Source of the DNA: JBNARI01 sp049718765
GTDB lineage: Bacteria; Bacillota; Sulfobacillia; DUMF01
Length of the DNA: 64,000 nucleotides
Reading direction: 5' to 3'
NCBI GenBank assembly: GCA_049718765.1
Contig: JBNARI010000001.1
Span: 161,233-225,232, forward strand
Every line of letters starts with the position of its first letter. Position 1 is the first letter of the stretch. A program made the position numbers and the translations under genes. Positions 51,517-60,070 of the stretch are shown in pieces. The notes beneath the pieces were generated by a model. It ran no database searches and had not been told where the DNA came from. It saw only the letters and a list, made by a program, of their open reading frames with translations.

Positions 51517-52893
51517 ATGAGGAGGCCCATAACCCTCATCCTGGTCGCTTTGTGCCTTGTTGCGACGGGCTGGGGGTTGTTCGTTTTTTGGAGAACCTCG
51601 CTTGCGTATAACCGGGAATTGAGGATTGGTTTGGGAAAGGGAGCCAGGGACCAAGCAGCGCGCGCTGTGGACTACCTCAGTTCCAGGATGGGCGGCCAAC
51701 GGGTTGTGCTCACGGAGAAGGAAGACGCTCACATTAGGCTGGAGTGGCGAGAAGTGAGCGATCCACTGGATGCTTTACCTGGCCTCGTTTGTGCCGTAAA
51801 AGGACAACCCGTTAAGCGCCGTGAGCTCAAGGTGGAGAAGGTGGTAGAGCTCCCTGCAGGACCGTTACAGAGAGCTGTGTCCCAAGCGGTGGGGTTACTG
51901 TCGAGCCAAGAAGCCGCAGACGCCATTGGCGCACAGGACGATCTGGTATCGATCTGTGCTGTGGGGGATCTCATGTTTGCCAGGGGCACGGCAAGTGTCA
52001 TGGGCCGCGCTGGGTTGACCTACCCTATGGAAAGAGTCGCCAGTTTTCTTTCGGCTGCGGACGTGACCATTGCTAACCTGGAATCTCCCATGGGCACTTC
52101 GGGCTCGCCGATTCCCGGCAAGCTCATCTGGTTTAGGGCCTCGCCTCATGCGGTTGAAGCGCTCAAGTTTGCAGGGGTGGATGGGGTGACGCTGGCCAAT
52201 AACCACATCCTGGACTACGATACCCCTTGCCTCATGGAAACCATACAAATCCTTGACAATGCGGGGATACTTCACGCCGGGGCTGGTGAGGACATTCAAC
52301 AGGCCCGCAGACCTGCTATGTTTGAGCGCAAAGGGCTGAGGATTGCGCTGCTTGGCTACAACGAATTTGCCAGTGAGCACCTTTTCTGGTCCACCAAATA
52401 CCCCCGCACTTTGCTCGCTACTGATTCCCTGGCTGGTACCGCCCCAATTGACGACAACATGATACGCGAAGATGTGCAGGAAGCAAAGGAAAAGGCCGAC
52501 TTGGTGATTGTGGCGTTTCACTGGGGACAGGAGTATACCAACTTCCCGAAGCCATACTTCCGTCGGGACCTAAGGGAGATTGCACGAGCCACTGTGGACG
52601 CAGGGGCTGACGTAGTGCTGGGCTTCCATCCCCACGCTATCCAGGGATTTGAGCTGTACAAAACAGGAGTGATTGCCTATAGTTTGGGCAATTTCGTCAT
52701 GGACCAGAAGAGCCCAATAACCAGGGAGAGCATGATGCTCCTCATTTACGCTCGCAAGGGCGAAGGCATCTTGTGGTTCAAAGTGGTACCAGTCGAAATA
52801 AGGGACTGCCAGCCCACAGTATTGGCTGGTCAGGAGGCAGAAAAGCTCATGGAGAAAATCCAGCGCATTTCAACTGTGAACTTTGCTAGCTAG
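51517..52893 (+). CDS. CapA-family (poly-gamma-glutamate capsule-like) metallophosphoesterase-fold protein
   Basis: A 458-residue protein with one N-terminal membrane anchor (about residues 5-25), a linker region, then a PGA_cap domain from about residue 145: VGDLMFARGTASVM, NLESPMGTSG, FAGVDGVTLANNHILDYD, FHWGQEYTNFP, GFHPHAIQGFELYKTG and YSLGNFVMDQ. CapA proteins take part in poly-gamma-glutamate synthesis or related surface chemistry, but capBC are not here, so the role is open. ATG 51517 starts 3 bases after the rpsT stop. The 3' end overlaps holA by 24 bases. Confidence 0.87.
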   Translation: MRRPITLILVALCLVATGWGLFVFWRTSLAYNRELRIGLGKGARDQAARAVDYLSSRMGGQRVVLTEKEDAHIRLEWREVSDPLDALPGLVCAVKGQPVKRRELKVEKVVELPAGPLQRAVSQAVGLLSSQEAADAIGAQDDLVSICAVGDLMFARGTASVMGRAGLTYPMERVASFLSAADVTIANLESPMGTSGSPIPGKLIWFRASPHAVEALKFAGVDGVTLANNHILDYDTPCLMETIQILDNAGILHAGAGEDIQQARRPAMFERKGLRIALLGYNEFASEHLFWSTKYPRTLLATDSLAGTAPIDDNMIREDVQEAKEKADLVIVAFHWGQEYTNFPKPYFRRDLREIARATVDAGADVVLGFHPHAIQGFELYKTGVIAYSLGNFVMDQKSPITRESMMLLIYARKGEGILWFKVVPVEIRDCQPTVLAGQEAEKLMEKIQRISTVNFAS

Positions 52894-53856
52894 GTACAGC
52901 ACTGCCATTCGCAAAGCCTGATCAAAGGTGACCCAGCCTGTCTTGGCCATGGTGTCCAGGCGGTTGAATTCCAGCAGCGTTTCCCTGAGCTGGTCTAGGC
53001 TCATCCTGCTCGAGTTCTTTGAGCACCTGGAAAACCTGAAGGGCTGAATGTGCAGGGCCTCCACAATTTGACTGTCCGTGGCCCCCGATTGCTTCCAAAC
53101 CTTGAGCTTGTACATGTAACGGATTTCCGAAGCGAGCAGGCCGAACAGTCCTTCCACGCTTTCGCCAAGAGAAAGCAGCCTGTCGCATAGCTCTAGAGAA
53201 TCAGCTACTTTGCCCCTGAAAACGGTTTCAACCAGCTTAAATACGCTGGGGGCGGCGCCGCTGCACACAGTCTTGAAATCCTCCATGGTAATTTGGTTGT
53301 TAGATCCACAGTAACATATGAGCTTTTCCAGCTCCGCGGAAGCCCAGGTGAGGTTCTTCTCGCAGGCGTCCAGTATTGCTTCGGCCACCTCATTTGGCAG
53401 TGTCTTGCCTGCCTGACGGGCTCTGGCAGACAGCCAGGACATCGCCTGTTCGGTTGGCAACTTGGAACAGTTCACAAGTAAGACCTGGTCGGTCTGTTGG
53501 GATTTCAACCATGAAGGTAGTGATTGGTCAGGCACGCTAAACACCAGGCGAGATCCTGGGAAGGGTGCTGCAAAGTAGCGTTCCAGGGCCCGAGCATGCT
53601 GGGTAAGCGCCTCACATGTTGCGGTCACGAACACCAGCTTTTGCTGTGCGAACAAGGAAGGGGTTTTGCATGCCTCTAAACCCCTTTCCACCGAATCGTC
53701 TGAGGAAAAGGTGTATCGGTCCCAGTCCCTCGAGGCTTCGACGATCGCTTGACGCACCTCATCTATGAGCACTGGCTCGTTGCCGTACAGCACATACACT
53801 GAGCACAACTGCCCGTTCCTGATTGCCTTGAGCGCTTCCTGTTGTTTGACCTCCAT
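52870..53856 (-). CDS. holA: DNA polymerase III subunit delta
   Basis: The clamp-loader wrench subunit, about 328 residues. It begins EVKQQEALKAIRNGQLCSVYVLYGNEPVLIDEVRQAI as in the HolA family, followed by LVFVTATCEAL, VLLVNCSKLPTEQAMSWL and FKLVETVFRGKVADSLELCDRLL. ATG 53856 gives the family N-terminus. A TTG at 53916 overlapping the comEC stop (TTGA) would add 20 residues and is less likely. Adjacent comEC-holA-rpsT is a familiar Firmicute neighbourhood, although holA is convergent to rpsT here. Confidence 0.9.
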   Translation of the reverse strand: MEVKQQEALKAIRNGQLCSVYVLYGNEPVLIDEVRQAIVEASRDWDRYTFSSDDSVERGLEACKTPSLFAQQKLVFVTATCEALTQHARALERYFAAPFPGSRLVFSVPDQSLPSWLKSQQTDQVLLVNCSKLPTEQAMSWLSARARQAGKTLPNEVAEAILDACEKNLTWASAELEKLICYCGSNNQITMEDFKTVCSGAAPSVFKLVETVFRGKVADSLELCDRLLSLGESVEGLFGLLASEIRYMYKLKVWKQSGATDSQIVEALHIQPFRFSRCSKNSSRMSLDQLRETLLEFNRLDTMAKTGWVTFDQALRMAVLYLASKVHS

Positions 53857-53912
53857 ACCGTGTGACGCGCGCTCCTTTCCCCTCTTAAGGATCAACCTTT
53901 CGTGCTCAAGTT

Positions 53913-56228
53913 TCAAGGGGTACGATGGGAGCGCAGCGATACCCTGCCATGCCTGTCCAACACCACGAAAACTGCGCCGTGCCTGTCAGTCCGGTATACC
54001 TGAACGTCCCGGGAGTTCAAAAGGCGCAGCGTGGACTCGGACGGATGGCCATAAGAGTTGACTCCGACGCTTATGACACAAAGGTTTGGCTTGTAGCAGT
54101 CGAGCAACTCCCTAAATCTTGGGTCTGCTGCTCCGTGGTGTGGTGCTTTGAGCACCTTGAACTCCTGGCCCCCAGGTGAAACAAGGCCACTGCCGAGAAT
54201 GGATTGCACTGGAAGGTCGGCCGTGAGCAGCGCTTCGAATGGGCCGCAGCTGAGCTTGGCTAACAGCGAGTGCTGGTTTTCGGTGGTGGACTCGGTTGGA
54301 ACGCAGCCGACTACCTCCAGTTTGCAGTGGCCAACATCTAAGGTCAAGGGTTCCCTTGGAGTTGGAACCAGCACCTTTGCCTGTTTCAGGGCGAGTTCTT
54401 TGGTGGTGAGTTCGGGGCACACAATTGCCTCCACTTTAAGTTCCCGCATGATTGAAGGTACTGCGCCTGCATGGTCTTGATGCCAATGGGTCACTACCAG
54501 GTAATCCAACCGAGTTATTCCTTCCCTGCGCAGGAAGGCAAGGGTGCGAGGGGGGTCCCAGGCAAGTGGGCCTGTGTCCACCAGCGCAACCTGACTGCCC
54601 GACTGGATAAGCACGCAGTCGCCTTGGCCGACGTCAAGGAATGTGACAGCACAGAAGGGCTTTGAGACGAAAGGTATTGCTGTGGCAACTAGCACCGCAA
54701 CGCTACAGGCAGCCACTGCGTAGCGCCGATGCATATGTGGGATTGAGACCATTCCGGTCATGACGGAGACGAGTGCGTAGTAAGAACAGAGCCAAAGGGC
54801 GCTTGGCGTTGCCACTGACACGCTTGCCAAGGGCAAGGTCGCAAACAGCTGACCAAGGAGGATGAACCCTAGCCCCAGGAGGTCCACTGGGGTGCTTATA
54901 ACGGCAACAAGGGACGAGACCAGGGGGACCCGGGAAAGAAGCGCAATCAATAAGCCTCCTGGCACCAATAAGCCAGCTAAGGGTACCAGCAGCAAGTTTG
55001 AGATGGGGGATATAAGGGCAAGGGAATTCCAGTGCGCTACCACCACTGGTGCAGCAAACGCGGTGGCTCCAAGGGTAATGGACAGGGCCGGGATCTTGGA
55101 CAAAAAGCCCTTTGGGACTAGTTTATCCGAGAGCATGACTCCAAGAGTGGCCAGGTACGACAATTGAAAACCCAGATCCAGGTGGGCCATGGGCCGGAAC
55201 AGGCATATCACAAGGCCAGAACCAGCCAGGCAAGCAATTGGGTCCTTGTTCCTCAGGGCAGGGACCTGCAGGAAGTCCATAAGCGTCATGATGAAAGCAC
55301 GCAGAATAGATGGGGACATGCCGGCCATGATTGCGTAGGCGGCAAGGAACCCAGCGGCACACAGAGAGTATTCCCGGGGATTGAGCAGCTTCGTTAGGGG
55401 CCGCAGCGCCGAGCGAATGAAGTTGACGTGCAGTCCTGACACTGCCAGTACGTGAGCCACGCCAACGGTGCGAATTGGCTCCACCAACTTAGGTTCAATG
55501 GCATCCGAACCTCCAAAAAGCATGCCAGTGACCAATCCTGACACCATTGGGCAGAGGTTGCGGTCGATTGCCTCAATGGCGGAGCGCTTTAGGGCAAACA
55601 GCCCTTTGATCACACTTGGGAAGCTGCCTTGGCGCAGAACCCTGTAACTCGAACAGCGCAGCTGTGCCCAGACTCCCGAGGCGGCAAAGGCTTGCCTTTG
55701 GTCGAACTCACCTGGATTCCCTGGGCTTCGTGGAGGGGAAAGGTAGCCTGTGCACTGTATGCTGTCACCGTAAGCTGGCAGCTCTGGGCACGCGTTCAAG
55801 GTAACCGCTACCAGTTTCCCTCTGGCATGGTAGGTGTCAATTGAAGACTCCAAGCGCCCTGTGAAGACAATGTGCTCGCCCCTGCGCGCTACATCACTCA
55901 CGACGGTGAGCTCCAGGTTGACTTTCAAGTCTTGCTGGGAGAAAGGCCATCGGAGGGACACCAACTGCTGGGAAGCGCGGATCGCACCAGTGCTTGCCCA
56001 TGCTAGCCAGATGGCCAGCAGGGCTACGCCATGGGGTTTGCCTCTACACTTTGCGGCTAACCCGACCACCAAAGTGAGACAACACACACTGCAGCAGCAA
56101 AGCAATAGCTGTCGAGGGTGGACCAACTCCAGGGAAACCAAGTGGTAGGCAACAGTGGCTCCACACAAGTAAAAGAGGAACATGAGCGCTATGGGCCTTC
56201 GCCGTAGACTGGCGTCAGGAAACCGCAT
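53913..56228 (-). CDS. comEC: ComEC/Rec2 DNA-uptake channel protein
   Basis: A 771-residue polytopic protein. The N-terminal membrane and DUF4131-like part (about 1-210) contains the typical PPRSPGNPGEFDQRQAFAASGVWAQL. The Competence channel domain (about 215-480) has VAHVLAVSGLHVNFIRSAL and SPSILRAFIMTLM. The C-terminal metallo-beta-lactamase domain has FLDVGQGDCVLIQSG and THWHQDHAGA. It transports single-stranded DNA across the membrane. No comEA or comEB is adjacent, so competence is not proven. Confidence 0.93.
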   Translation of the reverse strand: MRFPDASLRRRPIALMFLFYLCGATVAYHLVSLELVHPRQLLLCCCSVCCLTLVVGLAAKCRGKPHGVALLAIWLAWASTGAIRASQQLVSLRWPFSQQDLKVNLELTVVSDVARRGEHIVFTGRLESSIDTYHARGKLVAVTLNACPELPAYGDSIQCTGYLSPPRSPGNPGEFDQRQAFAASGVWAQLRCSSYRVLRQGSFPSVIKGLFALKRSAIEAIDRNLCPMVSGLVTGMLFGGSDAIEPKLVEPIRTVGVAHVLAVSGLHVNFIRSALRPLTKLLNPREYSLCAAGFLAAYAIMAGMSPSILRAFIMTLMDFLQVPALRNKDPIACLAGSGLVICLFRPMAHLDLGFQLSYLATLGVMLSDKLVPKGFLSKIPALSITLGATAFAAPVVVAHWNSLALISPISNLLLVPLAGLLVPGGLLIALLSRVPLVSSLVAVISTPVDLLGLGFILLGQLFATLPLASVSVATPSALWLCSYYALVSVMTGMVSIPHMHRRYAVAACSVAVLVATAIPFVSKPFCAVTFLDVGQGDCVLIQSGSQVALVDTGPLAWDPPRTLAFLRREGITRLDYLVVTHWHQDHAGAVPSIMRELKVEAIVCPELTTKELALKQAKVLVPTPREPLTLDVGHCKLEVVGCVPTESTTENQHSLLAKLSCGPFEALLTADLPVQSILGSGLVSPGGQEFKVLKAPHHGAADPRFRELLDCYKPNLCVISVGVNSYGHPSESTLRLLNSRDVQVYRTDRHGAVFVVLDRHGRVSLRSHRTP

Positions 56229-56280
56229 CCCGTGTATTGGTTCGACGATTACCAGGAAATTCCTTCATGAAGTTGGCGTG

Positions 56281-56316
56281 AAAAAAGAAAGGGCCCTTGG
56301 CCAACTGGCCAAGGGC
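56281..56316 (-). terminator. Rho-independent terminator of groESL
   Basis: On the minus strand GCCCTTGGCC (56316-56307) pairs perfectly with GGCCAAGGGC (56302-56293) around a 4-base loop, then CC and TTTCTTTTTT. It ends 14 bases after the groEL stop. Confidence 0.92.
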
Positions 56317-56330
56317 GTAGAAGCCGCGGA

Positions 56331-57950
56331 TCAGTAGTCCATGTCAGGCATAGGTGGGTTGTGCTGTTCCTTCTTTTCCGGGATTTCTGCCACGAGGGCT
56401 TCGGTGGTGAGCACCAGCGAGGCCACACTGGCTGCGTTCTCCAGCGCGGAACGGGCTACCTTTGCGGGATCGATGACCCCAGCCTTCACCAGGTCCTCGA
56501 ACTCCAAGGTAAGTGCGTTGAGGCCCCAGCCTTTCTTGTTTTCGGTCTTGACCCGCTCAACTACCACAGAGCCTTCCAGACCAGCGTTATATGCGATCTG
56601 GCGCAACGGCTCCTCCAGAGCTCTCTTCACTATGTTGATGCCCACCTTCTCGTCGCCCTGGGCCTCAATGCTGTCCAGAGCTTTGAGGGCTGCAATGTAG
56701 GTCACGCCGCCGCCAGGCACAATGCCTTCCTCGACTGCTGCCCTAGTGGCGGAAAGTGCGTCTTCCACCCTGTGCTTCTTCTCCTTGAGCTCAGTCTCGG
56801 TGGCAGCGCCAACCTTGATCACTGCAACGCCGCCAGCGAGCTTCGCCAGACGCTCCTGGAGCTTCTCCCTGTCGTAATCGGAATCAGTCTCTTCAATTTG
56901 CTTCCTTATCTGGGCAATCCTTCCCTCGATTGCTTTCTTGCTGCCCTTGCCCTCAACGATGGTGGTCTTCTCCTTGGTAATGCGCACCTTGGCGGCTTCG
57001 CCAAGCATGTTCAGGTCCACGTTTTCAAGCTTAATGCCGATGTCTTCAGAGATGAACTGGCCACCAGTGAGTATGGCGATATCCTCCATCATGGCCTTCC
57101 GCCTGTCGCCAAACCCAGGAGCCTTGACTGCGGCACACTGGAGCGTGCCCCGGAGTTTGTTGACCACCAAGGTGGCAAGAGCTTCGCCTTCTACGTCCTC
57201 TGCAACGATCACAAGGGGCCTGCCAGAACGGGCTACCTTTTCAAGCAGCGGCAGCAAGTCAGCCACAGCGCTAATCTTCTTCTCGAACAGCAGGATGTAT
57301 GGGTTCTCCAAAACGCACTCCATTGCTTCGGGGTTGGTGACGAAGTATGCGGAGAGGTAACCCCTGTCGAACTCCATACCTTCGACCACTTCTACAGTGG
57401 TCTGGGTACCCTTGGACTCCTCGACGGTGATTACTCCGTCTTTGCCAACCTTCTCCATTGCTTCGGCTACCAGCTTGCCAATTTCTGGGTCATTTGCTGC
57501 AATCGAAGCAACGTTTGCGATTTGTTCTTTGGTTTCCACAGGCGTTGCATTCTTCTTGATCTCTTCCACTACGGCAGTGACAGCCTTTTCAATTCCCCTC
57601 TTGAGGAAGATCGGGTTTGCACCTGCAGCGACGTTCTTGAGCCCTTCAGTCACAATGGCCTGAGCGAGCACTGTTGCAGTGGTGGTTCCGTCTCCTGCAA
57701 CGTCATTGGTTTTGGAAGCTACTTCCCTGCAAAGCTGAGCACCCATATTCTCATAGGGGTCCTTCAGCTCAATTTCCTTGGCAACTGTCACGCCGTCCTT
57801 GGTGATGACGGGTGCACCAAACTTCCTATCTAGCACCACCGTACGGCCCCTTGGACCAAGGGTCACCTTGACGGCGTTGGCAACCGCATTGACGCCCCTT
57901 TCCAGGGCTTTCCTGGCTTCGATGTCGAACGCCAGCATCTTAGCAGGCAC
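56331..57950 (-). CDS. groEL: Chaperonin GroEL
   Basis: A 539-residue Hsp60. The N-terminal FDIEARKALERGVNAVANAVKVTLGPRGRTVVLDRKFG is typical, followed by the ATP loop AGDGTTTATVLAQAI and the conserved GGVAVIKVGAATETELKEKKHRVEDALSATRAAVEEG. The C-terminus ends PPMPDMDY and lacks the usual Gly-Gly-Met repeat tail. ATG 57950. It follows groES by 27 bases under CIRCE control. Confidence 0.97.
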   Translation of the reverse strand: MPAKMLAFDIEARKALERGVNAVANAVKVTLGPRGRTVVLDRKFGAPVITKDGVTVAKEIELKDPYENMGAQLCREVASKTNDVAGDGTTTATVLAQAIVTEGLKNVAAGANPIFLKRGIEKAVTAVVEEIKKNATPVETKEQIANVASIAANDPEIGKLVAEAMEKVGKDGVITVEESKGTQTTVEVVEGMEFDRGYLSAYFVTNPEAMECVLENPYILLFEKKISAVADLLPLLEKVARSGRPLVIVAEDVEGEALATLVVNKLRGTLQCAAVKAPGFGDRRKAMMEDIAILTGGQFISEDIGIKLENVDLNMLGEAAKVRITKEKTTIVEGKGSKKAIEGRIAQIRKQIEETDSDYDREKLQERLAKLAGGVAVIKVGAATETELKEKKHRVEDALSATRAAVEEGIVPGGGVTYIAALKALDSIEAQGDEKVGINIVKRALEEPLRQIAYNAGLEGSVVVERVKTENKKGWGLNALTLEFEDLVKAGVIDPAKVARSALENAASVASLVLTTEALVAEIPEKKEQHNPPMPDMDY

Positions 57951-57977
57951 GGCTATCGACCTCCTTGGAAGTGATTG

Positions 57978-58259
57978 TTATTTAACTGCGAGAATGTCGC
58001 TCTCCCTGAGGATTAAGTACTCTTCACCATCTATCTTGATTTCGGTTCCGCTGTACTTGGAGAAAATCACACGGTCCCCCACTTTAACCTCTGGTGGAAC
58101 CCGGGTGCCGTTTTCAAGGATGCGGCCAGGACCTACCGCTACCACTTCTCCCTCCTGCGGCTTATCCTTGGCGGTGTCCGGCAACACGATGCCGCCCTTG
58201 GTCTTTTCTTCCACGGTGATGGGCTTCACTACGACTCTCTCATTCAACGGCTTAATCAA
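57978..58259 (-). CDS. groES: Co-chaperonin GroES
   Basis: A 93-residue Hsp10 lid: IKPLNERVVVKPI, the mobile loop EEKTKGGIVLPDTAKDKPQEGEVVAVGPG and the GEEYLILRESDILAV end. TTG 58259, 8 bases after AAAGGAGG, gives the standard length; the open frame continues 66 bases upstream into the CIRCE region without family sequence. Confidence 0.96.
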   Translation of the reverse strand: MIKPLNERVVVKPITVEEKTKGGIVLPDTAKDKPQEGEVVAVGPGRILENGTRVPPEVKVGDRVIFSKYSGTEIKIDGEEYLILRESDILAVK

Positions 58260-58318
58260 TTTGTTTTCCTCCTTTCCTCCGAGGGTTTTTGCTCCTTGTT
58301 TCGGGTTCATTGAGGTTG

Positions 58319-58345
58319 TTAGCACTCACCGAAGGCGAGTGCTAA
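58319..58345. promoter_or_regulatory. CIRCE element (HrcA operator)
   Basis: TTAGCACTC (58319-58327), 9-base spacer, GAGTGCTAA (58337-58345): an exact match to the CIRCE consensus. It sits between the groESL promoter and groES, so the HrcA repressor should control heat induction. hrcA itself is not in the window. Confidence 0.97.
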
Positions 58346-58356
58346 CACCGGCAATA

Positions 58357-58385
58357 ATTATATTTTGCCCCTTTCACCATGTCAA
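58357..58385 (-). promoter_or_regulatory. Sigma-A promoter of groESL
   Basis: Minus strand TTGACA (58385-58380), 17 bases, TATAAT (58362-58357): both hexamers are perfect. Transcription would start about 10 bases before the CIRCE palindrome. Confidence 0.92.
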
Positions 58386-58471
58386 TCCTGCACTGGTTGA
58401 ACTTTTCCTCATGGGCAACAAGGCCCCGGGCAATGCCCAAGCGTGCCCAGGGCGTTCAATCAGCTATACCC

Positions 58472-60070
58472 TCAAAAACTTATCACCTGTACTGACCGCA
58501 CGTTATTGGCCTTGCCAATGGCAGCCAGGGTGTCTTCGTCTACTGGGTTGTCTACACCAAGCACCATTATGGCCTCGCCCCCCACTTGTTTCCTGCCAAC
58601 CTGCATGCCAGAGATGTTTATGTTCCTGGAGCCCAGGATAGTGCCAATCGCTCCTATTACGCCCGGCTTGTCGAAGTGGTGGATGAGCAGCATGTGTTCT
58701 GCGAAGGGCGCATCAAGGGTGTAGCCATCGATCCCCACGAGTCGCGGCTCACTCTTGCCCAGGAGCGTGCCCGCAAGGTAGCTCGTGCCTGCAGTTGATT
58801 CCACGCACACTTCCAGCAGGCTGGTATAAGGGCCTTCCGCAGGCTGGAGAGTCTCGGACACCTTTATGCCTCGCTCCCTTGCTACTACGGGAGCGTTTAC
58901 CGCGTTGACTGGTTGCTGGAGCGCGCATCTTAGGAAGCCCTTGAGCACCGCGCTCGTAAGCGGGCCAATTTCCTTGGTGCCCAGGTCTCCCGAGAAGGAT
59001 ATGCTAATCCTTCGCACTTGCCCTTTGAGCAACTGTGCGTGCATCTTACCCAGCTTTTCAGCAAGAGGCACGTACGGTGTGAGCACGTCCAGCGCTTGAG
59101 GGGAAATTCTGGGCAAGTTAACCGCATCCCTCACCAGCTCGCCCTTTAACACAGCGACTACGCTATCGGCAACCGAGAGGGCGACGTTCACCTGAGCTTC
59201 CACGGTTGAAGCTCCCAGGTGCGGTGTTAACACAACGTTGGGCAGCTTGAGCAAGGGACTTTCTGGGGGAAGGGGTTCTTTCTCGAACACGTCCAGCGCT
59301 GCTCCGGCCACCTTTCCGCTGACTATGCCGTCAACAAGCGCTGCTTCGTCTATGATTCCGCCCCTGGCGCAGTTGATGATCCTCACACCAGGCTTCATCA
59401 TTTGGATCTCAGCATGACCAATCAGTTTGCGGGAGTCTGTGGTGAGGGGAGTGTGTACAGTGACGAAATCTGCCCTCTGCAAGAGCTCCTCCTTGGAAAC
59501 CATTTCTGCCCCAACCTGGGCTGCTTTTTCAGGGCTGACGAAGGGATCGTAGGCAATCACTTTCATTTCAAGGCCCCGCGCAATTCTGGCTACTTCGCAG
59601 CCTACCCGACCCAGGCCAATTATTCCCAAGGTTTTGTCGTGCAGCTCTACCCCCATGAACTTGCTCCTGGCCCATTCGCCGCGGCGCAAGGAGGCGTCCG
59701 CCTGGGGGATGTTCCTGCAGAGGGCCATCATCAGGGCCACTGTGTGTTCCGCAGCCGCAATGGTGTTTCCCGCCGGCGCGTTCACAACCACCACGCCCAA
59801 GCGCGTGGCAGTCTCTACATCGATGTTGTCTACTCCCACGCCAGCTCGCCCCACCACCTTGAGGCGACGCCCTGCTTCAAGCACCCTCCTGGTCACTTTG
59901 GTTTCACTGCGCACTATGAGGCCGTCGTAGTTGCCGATGGCTTCCACCAGTTGGTCTTCGGTGAGCTTGGTGACCACGTCAACCGTGGCGCTTTGACGGA
60001 GCCGCTCTATGCCTTGTTCGGAAATGGGGTCTGCAACCAAGATCTTGGGTGTAGCAGCTGAGTTCTTCAT
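58472..60070 (-). CDS. serA: D-3-phosphoglycerate dehydrogenase
   Basis: First step of serine synthesis from 3-phosphoglycerate. The 532-residue long form has a substrate domain (KILVADPISEQGIERL), NAD-binding GIIGLGRVGCEVARIARG, INCARGGIIDEAAL, the catalytic His in TPHLGASTVEAQ, an ASB domain, and a C-terminal ACT domain (HHFDKPGVIGAIGTILG). ATG 60070 after GGAGGG overlaps the aminotransferase stop by 4 bases. Confidence 0.95.
   Translation of the reverse strand: MKNSAATPKILVADPISEQGIERLRQSATVDVVTKLTEDQLVEAIGNYDGLIVRSETKVTRRVLEAGRRLKVVGRAGVGVDNIDVETATRLGVVVVNAPAGNTIAAAEHTVALMMALCRNIPQADASLRRGEWARSKFMGVELHDKTLGIIGLGRVGCEVARIARGLEMKVIAYDPFVSPEKAAQVGAEMVSKEELLQRADFVTVHTPLTTDSRKLIGHAEIQMMKPGVRIINCARGGIIDEAALVDGIVSGKVAGAALDVFEKEPLPPESPLLKLPNVVLTPHLGASTVEAQVNVALSVADSVVAVLKGELVRDAVNLPRISPQALDVLTPYVPLAEKLGKMHAQLLKGQVRRISISFSGDLGTKEIGPLTSAVLKGFLRCALQQPVNAVNAPVVARERGIKVSETLQPAEGPYTSLLEVCVESTAGTSYLAGTLLGKSEPRLVGIDGYTLDAPFAEHMLLIHHFDKPGVIGAIGTILGSRNINISGMQVGRKQVGGEAIMVLGVDNPVDEDTLAAIGKANNVRSVQVISF

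Noticed and set aside
56361..57833. 490-codon open frame on the plus strand
   Set aside because: Antisense shadow of groEL, a strongly conserved gene.
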